DNA of 64,000 nucleotides. Source: Trissonchulus latispiculum (lineage: Eukaryota > Nematoda > Enoplea > Enoplida > Ironidae). A program made the translations under genes and the position numbers. Where the stretch lies: positions 1 to 64,000 of the forward strand of contig JASAND010016630.1 of NCBI GenBank assembly GCA_030248195.1, read 5' to 3'. The notes under the pieces are model-generated. The model saw only the letters and a program-made list of their open reading frames with translations, ran no database searches and had not been told where the DNA came from. Of the stretch, positions 44,856 to 57,238 are shown piece after piece. Within the stretch, counting starts at the first letter, position 1, and every line of letters starts with the position of its first letter.

Positions 44856-44985
44856 CGTTTCCGTTAAAATGCTCGTCCGGTTGGAAAATGCGATTAGTAT
44901 ATCCATGAGACTCTGCTCCGTCTATTTCTCCACCCCCAGTTACCATACCTAGTCGTGCCACGCTACCGTCTTTCATAACTTTTGG
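44856..44985 (-). CDS. IgSF gene Ig-2', exon 2: middle of Ig domain 1
   Basis: Same 130-nt length, acceptor (GCTACATTTGCAG) and donor (GTTAGT) as Ig-2 exon 2, with almost identical sequence. Phase 0 to phase 1. Confidence 0.7.
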
Positions 44986-46152
44986 CTGCAAATGTAGCAA
45001 CAAGATTAGCTTGGTCATATTATGGTAATTTTTAGAACCCTTTGTAATGTCACCTATATGTACATACAGATATGTACAATATTATGGCAACATATCAGGG
45101 CGTGAGCACTAGCAGTTTTATCAAGTTTACAATAATTAAATTTTATAGTGTTCTCCTAAAAGTGCAACATACAACAAACAACAGGAGTAACATCAACTGT
45201 GCTCACAACGTTAACATGTATGGACTGAAGTTTTTATAACTTGTTTGTATAATGTATATACATACCTTTAGCAGTACTCACAAGGCTGCGCTTGCACGGA
45301 ATTGAAAGTGAAGTAGAAACGAACAAACGCAGTTTCCCTGTTTATGAATAATAATTTTATTAAATCTAATATTAAAGAGGGGGATCGCTGCTTGACCGAT
45401 TCGAACATCCATTCGCTCATCTTTAGATATGTTGTATTCTAAATGGGTCCGCGAAACAAGCCAAGTGCGTTTTGCGTAATATTGCTGCTATCGTTCCTTT
45501 AGATTGCAGGGTTTGTAGTAATTTTGCTGACCAAACTGGGTACTCTGCATACCTGATACTCATCGCCATAAAACATTCAATGTGATATAAATATGGCTAT
45601 ATTTAAAAAAATGATAGCTTGACATTTTTGTACATAGGAGTCTGGCTTCCGCCTTCCTGTCTTAATATGTAGCTAAAGCAAAACAGAGGGTATTGGTATG
45701 AAATTTGATACATTTGGCGTTGGCATTTTGCCTGTAAATTGCCTTGCATGTGCCTTGATTGGGTATAGATTAATTTATTCTAGGTTGCAGCTTTCTTCGT
45801 GACTCATTTTCAAGAAGTTTACTTTTACCTTTACCAAATGTTCTGTGAACTCTTCCAAAACTCTGTATCTTGTTTGATAGTTGTTTTGCAGTTTACAGGC
45901 GTTTTCTGAATTAATTCCGACTTAAAGTTCCAACTTTCTGGTCCCGTTGCAGAAGCTTGCAGGACCTGTTCAGGTAAGAGTAGAGCAGAATAACGTAACC
46001 AGTAGCGCTAAAAGCTAATCCAATGACTTACGCAACTTCACTCTGGCTTATGTTCATTCCCTTTTATCTCAGTCGTAAAAAAAGATTAAGTTGATGCTTG
46101 CATCCGCGCTCCAAATATTGGGCAGTAAAACCATAAATTTGTCGAAACTTAC

Positions 46153-46338
46153 GAACGGATTATGGCGACAGTCACCGGTTTGGGTTGCACTGCATGTCAT
46201 TCGAAACCGATAGGGTCCTCCCCGGCAAAGATCGAGTCTAGGTTCGCTTGGAAACATCGTCAGACTAGCTTCGTTATCGCCGACTTCTTGCGCTTCACCA
46301 GCAACAAAGGTTAAGATTAGCACGACCAACTTGTGCAT
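46153..46338 (-). CDS. IgSF gene Ig-2', exon 1: signal peptide and start of Ig domain 1
   Basis: 62 codons from ATG at 46338 to donor GTAAGT, phase 0. The signal peptide MHKLVVLILTFVAGEA is followed by EVGDNEASLTMFPSEPRLD and Cys at codons 38, 49 and 57 (RLDLC, RMTC, GDC). RMTCSAT is the likely B-strand Cys of Ig domain 1. The start is chosen because the hydrophobic core follows it directly and aligns with Ig-1. The reading frame is open further upstream without a better signal. This exon is intact, unlike its copy at 22501. Confidence 0.75.
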
Positions 46339-46389
46339 AATTAACTCCGGCAACCTGAAACAGTTCACTATGCTGTGCTCAGGGCTCAC

Positions 46390-48497
46390 TACAGATAAAA
46401 TATTCTAAACCACCAAACCCAATTTGAACACACCTCTAAGTGTGACAAAAATGTGAGAATAAAACTGACATCCCTTGTGCGGCTTGTAGTGCACCTAACA
46501 AATATAGCCACTATTTTAACGCGTTTTTGAGTAATCCTATGCTACCACCAAATGATCAAACAACCAATTGGCAGCTAATTTCCGATCGTATACCAAGAAA
46601 CTTTTACATTTGCCTGCCTCCTCATAGTAGTTACCTAACCTAGTTACCTAGTAGTTACCTTGTGTTGGAGTTAGACACTACAGATTAGTTTCAATTACAA
46701 GCAGTTTTCCCTGGTTCAGTGAGAAATACATACAGTTAGAGGCAGTTTAATTCGTAAATTAGCTGACTGTTTAATGCTGATAAAACGTTTAATGTTAATG
46801 TTAATATTATTCGTAAAACTGTACGAATGAAACACCAAGATACGCAACGAGAATTTTCATTATTTTCAGAATTCGAAGCGCATATGGCAAAATTAAGCGA
46901 CTGAAGGGAATTACTGGCAATTTTTTGAAGACTACTACGAACGGCCACTTCTCTTGAAAATTAGCGCAACCATTGTATTTTCTCTATCTTTGGTATTTAA
47001 ATCAAATTGTTTTCGGTATTTAAATCAAATTGTTTTCAGTTGAAACTTATGTGCGGCAACTCATGTAAGTTTTCAAACCAAGAAAAATGTCCCTCCACAA
47101 TAGTGCGAATTTTCGTCTTCCAAAAATCACGCGAATCCATTAGTTAGTTTTTGAGAAATCGGTGTTCAAAACAAAATAATCGCAGTTTTACCAAATGGTT
47201 TTTCGGCCAAATATATAGCCTAGAACAAGAAACTCCGGCTAATAGGCATTGATAAAATGTGCAATGAGACTATGCATCGATAGAGTATCAATAAACCAAC
47301 ATTGTCCGTATGATTTGGCAGTAATTTTAAAATAACTGAATTTGTCGAAAACGGCCATTTTTGGCCCCCAAAAATGGTTTTTTGCTTACACTGACTTAAC
47401 CATTAGAGATAGTTCAAAAGTTGTAAAAGCAAAAATGTTCATTTTAGTGTCCTCTTTCAAGAGATATCAACCAATCTGGTGTCTCGACTATGTACTGAAA
47501 GAGTAATGGCAAAACCCAAAAATTTCTTATCTTTGCACCTAAAAATGCGGGACTGGTACTGGTCCCAGAATGTTAAAGAGCACCAAAATAGTATACTTGA
47601 AAAGTTTCATCCACTTTCATAAAGAAATAAAGCCTATAGGGTCAAATGTACACAAAGCGATACCAGCACCTTAAGTATATATAAACTAATTAAGGAATGA
47701 TTCAGTTAGCATTGAGTAATTGTGCCCACAGTGTAATTGTGTGAATGCTGTGAGGACGGCAGTTGTATGGTCGGTGAAGCGATGTGAGTGAGATGAAGTG
47801 ACTGAAAATAAAACGGTCGTTGCAGTCTCGTGAAAAGCGCAACATAACATCACACTCGCACAAGTAGGTACACGTACACTAGTGTAGTGTTTGAGGCAGC
47901 CGTCCGGATAGCAAATCAACAAGCAGAAAAAATGACAATCTAGGGCAACAAATCTTAGAAACGTTCAATTCACAACAAATTAAAGCAATAATATAAATAC
48001 TCTTGGCTTAGCAAATATCCACATTTAGCCTCGGATTCAGTTTCATACTCTTCTCCTTCAACATCTTCCTGCTCCAGCGATACTAGGACAACAAAAGTAA
48101 GATATGCGTCAAGGAGGGCCATATTTTGAAAGCTGGAACTGCATATCTACAGACAAGGTAAAAAAACAGGTTTTAGTCTGTATTGGGCAGTCAGTGTGCA
48201 CTTTGCTTTTAAGATAGCTTTTGCTTTAGCTACTGTTCGATATATAGTAATAAAATGTTTTCTGGTGAGATAGACATCAGCTGAATTTGGAATGCAGACT
48301 TTTTAAAGACTGATTTTCTAAAATTCTAATGTTCTGGCGTGGGGTTAAACTTAATATATATTTTACTCTTGGGATTAAAAATCAGTGTTTACCACGCTTT
48401 TAAAATATTTTTTAGCATTTGTAATGAACTGAGTTGGATTAAATAGAAAATTCGATTGATTTGGTTCAATCTCGAGAATGGGGTCGTTTCGATTAGA
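46390..48497. other. Upstream flank of Ig-2' and right edge of the duplication
   Basis: Positions 46500-46600 are the empty site for the 24.9-kb foldback element. At 47671-47674 TTAA is preceded by GATACCAGCACC, the inverse of GGTGCTGGTATC, a likely right end of a GGTGGTG-family element whose left end is not found. No promoter is identified. Confidence 0.5.
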
Positions 48498-48575
48498 GGT
48501 TCACTTACACGGAAGGTTAGCACGTTTGCCTGATAAGACAAACTTATGTACCAGATTCCCGAAAGGTAGTTTACC
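48498..48575 (+). other. tRNA-Ile-like relic
   Basis: GGAAGGTTAGCACG resembles a D arm with A box. GTTTGCCTGATAAGACAAAC forms an anticodon-like stem with loop CTGATAA (anticodon GAT). The T arm (ACCAGATTCCC) is degenerate and the acceptor stem does not close. It is probably the head of an old tRNA-derived SINE or a tRNA pseudogene. Confidence 0.3.
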
Positions 48576-51500
48576 AAAATCGGGGATCTCTACAGCCAAC
48601 CTGTTAGGGGTACTATTGTGAGTTCGTTTAGGTTCAGGCTCTATCCAATCGCACCTGGAGTATGGATAGGAACGTTCTGACGCAACAGGTCAAAACTAAG
48701 GTTACACTGTTAATCTTCAACTCTGGGTTCAGATCCAATTTAGATCTGAACAGTTTACCTTTATCACTCTTGGGGAGATCTCACCTGGATCTCTTTTCAG
48801 CAGCTGAAATGTAGACTAACAATTGCGCGCAACAAGATTAATTTATTAACCGATGACATTATAGTTACAATTAGATGGGCAGAAAAGGTCTCACGGCAGT
48901 TATGGACAACAATTAAATCTACAGTATTCAAACGGTACAGATTACTCAATTTACCAGAGTTGCCAGCCCTGGGAGTGGGATTAGTTTGGGAGACGAGAGT
49001 TTACTAAACAGAAGCTAGTTAAGTTCAGAATTATACCTGTTACTAATTAGATTAAGACTAGTTATCAGTCCTCTTCTTCAGGTATTATGACTGGGCACGT
49101 TAGGTAGTGTTGCGTGTTATGTGTGATTAAACTCAAATCTACTTTCTATTGATCTTTTACGGAAAAACTACAACACAGGTTCAATATAACAGATAATTAA
49201 CTAAAATTAACAGGGTGTCGGCTCTAAACAATTCCGGTCTATGAAGTTGGGTAATCCCGTCAAGCTACACCTGCAGCTTCACGAGTGTTTTCGGAAGGTT
49301 GGACTGACGAACAATGTAGGGGTCGGTCTAGGCGGGGTAGTACTGGGAGATGGCTGCAAATATCATTATTAAATAAAATTAATTGATTAATTTAAGTATT
49401 GCTTCTGGACGCTGTTTTCGGTTGACTTCTGCTGAACAGGATCTAGTGCTGGCCAAAGCCAGAGACAGACAGGGAGCCTGAGCTCCCAGGCAAATAATAA
49501 CGGACGTAAGAACAGAATGCATTTCAGAAAAAAGTTCTAAGTAGATTTGTCCAGCAAATCAGAATGTCACAGGAACAATTTCAGTTTTAGGCTTGGTTTT
49601 AGTCTTTTCCCAATAATTAGGTTCGCTGAGATTACTGTCTCTGTCCCAGACTACAATCTTTATAGAATTCCAATTCCCAAGTACCTTCTATGATTCGAAC
49701 TGTTTCCAACAGGCTAAGTCTACTGATCAACCAATAATAAATCTCTGTTCACTAATAACTTGATTCCAATCGTACTGAAGCTCTTCGGATCAGGTTCCAC
49801 AGACTACCAATCTGGACAGGATGCTGGCCTCTCGAAGAACCTGAATCAAATGGGTTAAAACCCATTAGTTCAGAATACAAGTGCGGGAATCGAACCCAGC
49901 AACTATTACTCACTTTTAAGGCTTTCAGAGACGAAAATTGGAACTTTAGTTAATTCTGACTGAGATTTTTGTTGAAAACTAGAAATAGCACACTTTGATC
50001 GCGTTTGTGGAATACAATGTGATCAATTATGCGTTATTGGTTTGCTACAGGTAAAATTTTACCGAATATGAGTTTTTGGGCAATTTCCTGTATTGGAATG
50101 CAGGAAATCGCTGATTCAATATGTATTCTTTTACAGTTATATTCGGTCTGCGCATAATTAGGTTTGAGGCCTAAAGGCTTTTCTGCCAGTTAGGGCCTTT
50201 GCGGCAGGAAAGCACCTGTTTCCTGTATAACAAGTTTACAAGAGTAGAAACGCGTATTCGTAAAATCATTCCTTTTTTGATTCATTAGAGGCTGGTTTTG
50301 TTGTGATTCTCAATTCTTACGTAATTACACAGTATTAATACATTACTAACTATTATTTATGTGATTTTAGGTTTATTTGGTACTTACGTAACGATATTCG
50401 CCGTATGTGCGGTTAGATCCCAATTTGGGTAGGATTTTCGGACGGAAAACGTTTACCTTTTGAAGTAACATTGATATAAAAAGTCCAAGTTGTAGAGATA
50501 ATATACCTCGTAAAGATACAAATTATGGCCAAATTAGTTGCCCCGTTAGTGAGAACGAGTGAGGGCAAGAACAACTGTTTTGACATAATTCCTGCAATTT
50601 GATTAAACTAACTTTTGCCTTTTGTGCTAAAGGCGGACAAAAAATATGAGCTATTTGGTAATGCGCTACAAGAAATACTAGTTCGAGATGAATTTAGCTG
50701 TCTTAAAATGAGTTTTACTTATAGGCATAACTGGCACAGATCTAGCTAATTAATTACGAAACAGTGGACAGACTTAACTAATTTATATTACATGTTTTGG
50801 GACAAAAATTCGGCTCTAAACAGGTGAAATAGACCAGCACGAAGTCCTTTATTTGCGATTCGTCCACTCCCTTCTTACGGGGATACCTACGTGGACGAAT
50901 TGAGGACCACCTGGTAGTATCAGCTTATCCTGGGGGTCCCCGTGACCCTGGACTAGATTAACTGCCTAATTTGCATATTACCTCGATATTGAAATAGGTA
51001 CTCATTCACACCGTTTATCACACCTGTATCCCCCAAATTGATAAATATTCAACAACAAACAGACATTTGTACACATTCACACCATTCTCCTGCCTAATAC
51101 ATGAGTTTTAGGGCAGATTCACGAGAATTAGTCTCATGCGCCAGATGAGAATCGGTGAACTGCCATATATCAAGATAATCCGGTTTAACTGACATTTCTG
51201 ACTGTTTAAAATGCTATCTTTAATTAATATAGAGTTTAATGCGATTTGCAACTTGACGATTATAGGTAAAATTTACTACAATTTGTTAAACCTTAGAAAT
51301 CCTGAATTCTCCCAATATTGCTAGCTACATCATCAATAACCATTCAATCAACTGACATTCATACTGATTTGACAATCCTCACAACCCCTATCGTACAAGG
51401 GGAGTTTCCGTGAGTTGCCGCCGCAATTATCCAAAAACATTCATTCTGCATACACGCAAATCAGGACATTCTACAACCATTCGACCAAACATCCTTGAAA

Positions 51501-53667
51501 CTTGGTTAATTTCGGAACCTCACGCTCCATGAGGGGTTTACCCGAATAACCGCCTTAGGTACTTTTTAGGGACACATTCACATCTAAGTTTTGTAACACA
51601 TTCACGCTTCAATCTTGCAAAACATTCACATTTCAATTCCACAGAACAGTCATATTAATAAATATCTAGCTACTTAGACTAACTAATAAATTAAACTTAG
51701 GCTCATTTGCGCAAGAAAATTACAAACTTTGAACTTTGTTGTGCACGGATTCTGTGATTTTGCAATTCCTTAGAATTGCCCATAAAAAAATTTTGTGGGA
51801 AAAACTTAAACTTCTCAAGTTTAGAAAAATTTAATTTGAATTTTAACGAAAGCCAGTGAGTAATAATTGCTAAGCAATTATTACTAAAAACAAAGAACAA
51901 ATGATTAAATCAAATACACAATTAATTAATACTATGAAAAATGAGGAAGCCGGCCATTCCTCTTAAACGACTGCTTAATAATTAATTAAGTTTAAGATTA
52001 AATGACTCATGCTTAAAGATTGGCTTTAGAATACCCTATAATTTTTAATACCTAATAATTTTAATGCCGTCCTAACGCTGAAGTAAAGACATAATACTGA
52101 CTGTGGAATTTTGAATAACTTGGCACTTCCGTGACAAAATATGGCCGGCAACTCCTAGGGAAATTAATTCTACTAACTAGCTTAATAATTTCAGAGCAGT
52201 AATTAAGGGGCTCTCTAACTCAGAATCAGAGGTTTGGGGCCCACTCATAAATCCCATGAATCCCATGAAAACTACAAAAAATAACCCCAAAAGTGACAAA
52301 TAAAGAGAATATTTTTGGATATAAAGGCCTACTAATTTTAGGCCAAAATGCCGTGGCTTTGTAGATGAAAAGGAAACGAGAATGAGAAAAGGAAAAGAAG
52401 CGAAAGGTGGACACATCTCAAGACCTCCATCGAACAGGAGGGGTTTACATGAGCTGCCCTATAAATTTTTGGATTAATTAAACAATAAACTAAAAGATGA
52501 AATAAAACTGGCCCGGAGGCCCATCATGCAATGGAAATAAAAATTGACCCAAAGGTCCTACATGCCCTGGAAATAAAGAATGCCCTTGGGCCCAAAAAAT
52601 TGCTATAAAATAGGGGGCTCACTGGCCCAAAAATTCCGTAAAAAATTGGCCATAAAGGCCCCAAAAATACCATATAAAATAAGGCCCAAAGGCCGAAAAA
52701 TACAATATAAAAGTTGGCCAAATGCCACAATATAAATTCCTAAATTTTTATCCTAGGCAGTAAATCTGAGCCGGATATAGATGATCCTTAAGGCTCCTCA
52801 AGTTGTAGTGTTCGCGTATTGTATCTCAGCCCTTTTCTGGCCAGTGTGGCCAGAAAAGTCCTATTTCGTGTGCTAAGGGGAAGTGCGTATTACTATATTC
52901 CCGTACCACACCTGTGGTCCGAGAAGTAATACGCACTGGGGAGGGGGACTAAAAATCCGGCCGCTCTCGGCCACTGCTAAACGAACACTGAAGAAGTTGA
53001 AATTTTGGGGACCGAGCTGACAGTTTTGCTGACAGCTCGGTGACAGGTCATTAGTGAACTAGGAGCGGAATTTCTCTTTTATTTTAGAGCAAAGCTTCTA
53101 AAAAGTTCTAGAACTTTCTCGAAGCTTGCTATCTTTTGCACAGGGCCTGCAGCGGCTGGTTGAGCCAGCTGGGCCATTAAGGACCAAAATTAATGAGATT
53201 TGCGAATTATTGCCTCCCAACTGAGCCTTTTTTGATGGATTTTGAAATTTTGAAATTCTGCAAAATTTTGCGAAACTTTGGTTAACATACAAACGTAACC
53301 AAAGGGGAAGTACTACGAATTTTGACTTTCGTTTCCAACTTTTACGCAATCTAAATTTCAAAGACTAAAAATGGGAATCTTGATATTCTACGTATTGGAC
53401 TAGATATGTTTGGTTAATTTCTGCAATAATTTTAATTAGGGGAAATTAATTAAGCCGCCTCCGAACTTTGCGTGTGTGTAAAATGTGTATCTTCTTTTCT
53501 TCTATTGAGGCGAACTTTTGTTGTCCTCCTTTTGATGGACTAGGTCCAACAAAAGCTCACCTGAGGACAAGCCTCTCGTACTCTCTCGTAGGAAGAGAAA
53601 AGAGAAAGAAAGGGACAGCAGTGCACCTGACTGCTATGTAATCTGGGAGGTAGACAACCTCCCAGAC
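48576..53667. repeat. Gene-less region rich in perfect short hairpins
   Basis: No gene is recognised. Perfect inverted repeats include GTTCAGATC/GATCTGAAC (48727-48751), GGGAGC/GCTCCC (about 49472), AATGGGTT/AACCCATT (49849-49866), GGTAAAATTTTACC (50050-50063) and ATTTCCTG/CAGGAAAT (50083-50108). Others are AGTAATAATTGC/GCAATTATTACT (51859-51885), CTTTTCTGGCCA/TGGCCAGAAAAG (52832-52858), GTGCGTATTACT/AGTAATACGCAC (52883-52936, with a nested ACCACA/TGTGGT), CCGAGCTG/CAGCTCGG (53012-53040) and TCTGGGAGGT/ACCTCCCAGA (53642-53666). Confidence 0.6.
52505..52735. repeat. Degenerate GGCC-centred minisatellite
   Basis: Words such as GGCCCAAAGGCC, GGCCATAAAGGCCCC and GACCCAAAGGTCC recur every 30-40 bp, separated by AAAATACNATATAAAA-like spacers. 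Each word is itself palindromic. Confidence 0.6.
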
Positions 53668-54959
53668 AAAGAAAGGAAGAAAGAAAAGTTAGTATAAAGG
53701 TTTTTTAGATGTCCACTTTTAGGACTTTCCTTTTAAGAACAGCAAGACTATGAAACAAAAGTAATAATCTTACTAAAACATTTTCGCCTATAACTTATTC
53801 AATTTTGGGAGTTGAAAAGTGGGGATTGCATTTTTGGAAATGGGAGAAAATTCTCTTTCTTATGAGCCTAAGTTGTATCACCAACCAAAAATTTATTTCT
53901 TCCGTAATAATTAGGTAACTAACATAAAATAAACCTAACTAACACTAATTAACATTATTAATAACAAATTAAGACCTTAGAACATCGTAAAACATAAATT
54001 ATTGCAGATTTACACACTTAGGAACTTATTACATTTAATTTCTTACGTACCACATAATTATGAGATTATTTAGCTAAACCATCTTCTAATATATGTTATT
54101 AAACAGCACAAAGTGTTTTAAGACACTGCTAAAAAGGGTTACTGCATTCTTCTCGATTGGAAATGCTAAATTCTCTCCGAGATAGCTCTGCGTTCTAATT
54201 TTTATGCCAATACTGGGTATCCTGGTCTCTTACGATTTTCTTTGCATTAATCTTGACAATGGAAGGGAGAGTGACCGCACCCGTGTCACTGAGGGAAGCA
54301 CACCTGCCCTTTCAAAGAGGGGAATTCCAGTGATTATCCTTATTATTACTATTATAATAACCTCAAGTGTAATATATGCCATGATTTTAAGCTAACTAAT
54401 CCTGACTAAGCTGGTAGGTCCCCTTTTCTTGTGCCAGTAATAGGATATTCTTAAACTTTTCTTCTCGTGATGACAATTGGATGCTTAATTAGGACTGGCA
54501 ACTCTGATTTTAACAATCACACAATTACAATTAATTATGGCTTGGACATAATATCATAACTGGGACTTAACATTGATAGGGTCTTTAGATTCCATTTTCT
54601 GTAGGAACTTCTTTTGGGATGATGACCAATTCGAAACTGACTTTTAACCACGTTTGAACACGGGATTTAAGTTATTCCATTACGCATTTCTGTTCTCAAT
54701 CATGTTGAATTTCCCAAAACTCGTATATAATTACACCACAAACCCACAAATCATAAAATGCACGGGCAGAATGTTGTATCATTGATTTGATTTTATACGA
54801 GATATTTGAAAAGTTTTTCGCAGAGTACACTAGTGCAGAGCAGAATTGTAGGATTAAAGGCCGAGTTATATTTAACTCGTAACTAGAGTTTAATTTTGAC
54901 TTTCGCGAAAACGCAAAGCTGTAAGCCCAAGTTAGAGTTTTCCAATGAAAGCATTGCGC
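53668..54959. other. Gene-less AT-rich stretch
   Basis: No gene or mobile element is recognised. A 63-codon frame at 54204-54395 ends in a hydrophobic segment (IILIITIIIT) but has no other support. Confidence 0.4.
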
Positions 54960-55275
54960 CAGCATCTTTGTTTCAGCATCATCCCTCAATGGTGCTGCCA
55001 GCGGTGACGGCGGCGTCGTCTGCGAACTCGATGGAGTGGACACCGTGAACAATGATCCTGACATTGATCAGGGTCCCTTCGAGGCTGGCCTTGGTGTCGA
55101 CCTGGGTCCTATGGAGGATGACCCCGGAACTAATCTTGGTCCTTACGGTAGGCCCCTTGATGAGCTGGATCCTGACTGACTCAATGTTGAACTGGGTCCT
55201 TTGGCTGGCGGTCCCAGTGGTAAGCTGGATCGTCCTTCGGGTGGCGATCGGGGAGCAGATGTGACATGGTCTCAT
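54960..55275. other. GC-rich island with codon-like periodicity, unassigned
   Basis: A 315-bp island of about 57% GC in AT-rich DNA. The plus-strand frame gives an acidic Gly/Pro/Asp-rich stretch with one internal stop (DLGPMEDDPG, NLGPYGRPLDE). The minus strand is open for 98 codons (54979-55275) with Thr/Ile-rich sequence. The word GGGTCC recurs. It could be a diverged exon or a piece of transposon. Neither strand has recognised homology. Confidence 0.3.
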
Positions 55276-56859
55276 CTGATTTTACTCATCCCCGGTCCGC
55301 GATGTACCCAGAAAAAATTAGGAGCCGTCAAAGTCGGGCAAAGCAGTAATTTTTGAAAATCTAATTCATTTATAGGTTCAAGTTTGACTCTAAAATGAGA
55401 TAAACTATACATTACTTTAATGCCCATAACCTCCCCTATCACCTTGTGATACTCGCCGGATTCGTTTGCATGCAGCACTCGAACAGGGCTCGAAATCATC
55501 AAAATTTTTATTGTCAGCGAATAGCAATAGAAGCTCGCCTTTTCTAGCAGGCGCTATAGAAACTCGATTTGTCTAGCGTTCGCGGAAATAATCTCCCAGA
55601 AAGGGGTCGCCGTGTTAAAAAAGGAGCAAATGCCTGGACTGTCAACCGGTAACGGACCTCTGCCCTGAAAAATAATATGTCGAAAATAGCCTCTTGTGCC
55701 GTATGGTCCATCACGCATTAAAGTTTAGTTGAGGTTGGCGAATTTTGTGAAATATGGTCAAATCCGATTAGGAATCGCAAATTTCTGTCAAACCGCCATG
55801 AACATACAGCAGAAGCTGGCATGTGCAAGAGGAGAAATTGGGAAGGGGCGAGCGTCCCCTTTAGAGAGTGAGTTCCAGTTTTGGGGGCTGAAACCCCTCT
55901 ACCACCAAGTACAGGTATGAGCCGTAGGCTCTTGTAAATTGAAAATTTTCATTTCTGATTCCATTGCATAACCCATTCATGCCTTTAAAAACAGCTATAA
56001 ATTCACACCTCCCCCATAATCGCTCTGCGAGGAGTTATCTTCAACATTCCTGCCTACAGAAGTGAGTTATACTCAATCTGCGCAACAAAAATAATCCAAG
56101 TCTGTGGTCTAACCTTAATAATTGTTTCAGTCTTTTCCGCTTAGGATCAGCCTGCTTAATCCGATATTATTCATGATCCGTAATCAGGTTCCACCGAAAT
56201 TGATTCATTTGAGCCTGGCATTGCACATTTTCCCCACGACTTCTTCCAAACTTAATGCAGTGTGATTTATGTAATTTAAAATTAAAGTTTAAAGTATTAA
56301 TTAAATAATGGCAAAATTTATAACATTTATAAAACTTATAAACTATTTAGCACAAAATATGCATTAAAAGAGATTCGAAGTGCGAAGTGTTAGTAGTGAG
56401 AGAATGAGAGAACGGGGCCCTCCCGCAAGCGCAATTCCTTTAGGAGTTACCGACCTTACTCCTTTTGAAGTTACCGACCTATGAGCTACGCTGTCAACCC
56501 CTAGTTTAAGCGAATTAGTTTATTTTTCTATATGCATATATACACATTGAACACCAATAAATTACAATTTCTCTATCTACAGTATAAACATCAACCAATA
56601 ATGAGCAGCATGAAATAAATGCAATAATGCGTTTAATGTTAATATTTTTTCTAAATAATGATTGTGCAACAAGTCTAATATGTTCAAGGAGATTGTCTGA
56701 GTCAGAGATTGTCAAGGAGATTGTCAGGTCAATTGAGAGTGGTACTCAAGAATGCATAAAATTTAGACTCCCATTTAATGACAATTTAATCTTACACATT
56801 CCCAGTCAGCATGATAACAATGATATCAAAACAAACATTGAAATATTAATTTAACCTGA
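55276..56859. other. Gene-less stretch before the Polinton
   Basis: No gene is recognised. The outer terminus of the Polinton may lie here, but no terminal inverted repeat can be tested because the other end is outside the window. Confidence 0.45.
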
Positions 56860-57080
56860 CATATGGCCAGTCAGCATGACACGAATGCTTGGTCAGCATG
56901 ACATTAATGTTTGGTCAGCATCAATCTGATTGGCTGAAAATTACAAATGCTTGGTCAGCATGACAGGAATGCTTGGTCAGCATCAATCTGATTGGTTGAA
57001 AATTACAAAATGCTTTGTCAGCATCAATCTGATGGCTGAAAATTACACATGCTTTGTCAGCATGAATCTGATTGGTCAGA
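56860..57080 (+). promoter_or_regulatory. Tandem repeat with inverted CCAAT boxes upstream of the Polinton gene
   Basis: A degenerate repeat of about 40 bp (TTGGTCAGCAT, then ATCTGATTGG and a TGAAAATTACAAATG tail) is present four to five times. CTGATTGG, the classical inverted CCAAT (NF-Y) core, is intact with ATTGG at 56929, 56991 and 57071; a further copy near 57030 is mutated. The last lies 26 bp before a TATA box. The arrangement looks like a promoter built from a repeat. Function is inferred. Confidence 0.55.
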
Positions 57081-57096
57081 GCTTTCCATCTACTAG

Positions 57097-57105
57097 TATA
57101 AATAG
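57097..57105 (+). promoter_or_regulatory. TATA box of the zinc finger-PolB gene
   Basis: TATAAATAG, 43 nt before the ATG at 57140, which would give a very short 5' UTR. Confidence 0.6.
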
Positions 57106-57139
57106 TGCTCGCTCCATCTTAAATTTCATTTGTGCTGAA

Positions 57140-57238
57140 ATGGGACCTTTCAACTGCAAGCTTTGTGGCACGACGTTTTCGCGGAAGGACAACCTGCTCC
57201 GACATCTTAAGGGGAAACATTCCATCGGAAGAGAAGAA
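57140..57238 (+). CDS. Polinton zinc finger-PolB gene, exon 1
   Basis: 33 codons from the first ATG after the TATA box. It encodes one C2H2 zinc finger (FNCKLCGTTFSRKDNLLRHLKGKH) and ends before GTATGG in phase 0. The same finger type occurs in exon 3, which supports membership of one gene. The finger may bind the element's termini or DNA in general; this is inference. Reading on into the intron gives a stop at 57295. Confidence 0.65.

Noticed and set aside
49880..49905. tRNA B box (GGGTTCGATTCCCGC on the minus strand)
   Set aside because: No A box at the right distance and no cloverleaf; probably chance or a remnant.
54979..55275. Reverse transcriptase-like FADD motif in a minus-strand frame
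   Set aside because: A single tetrapeptide without any flanking RT motifs, in a frame antisense to a more biased one.
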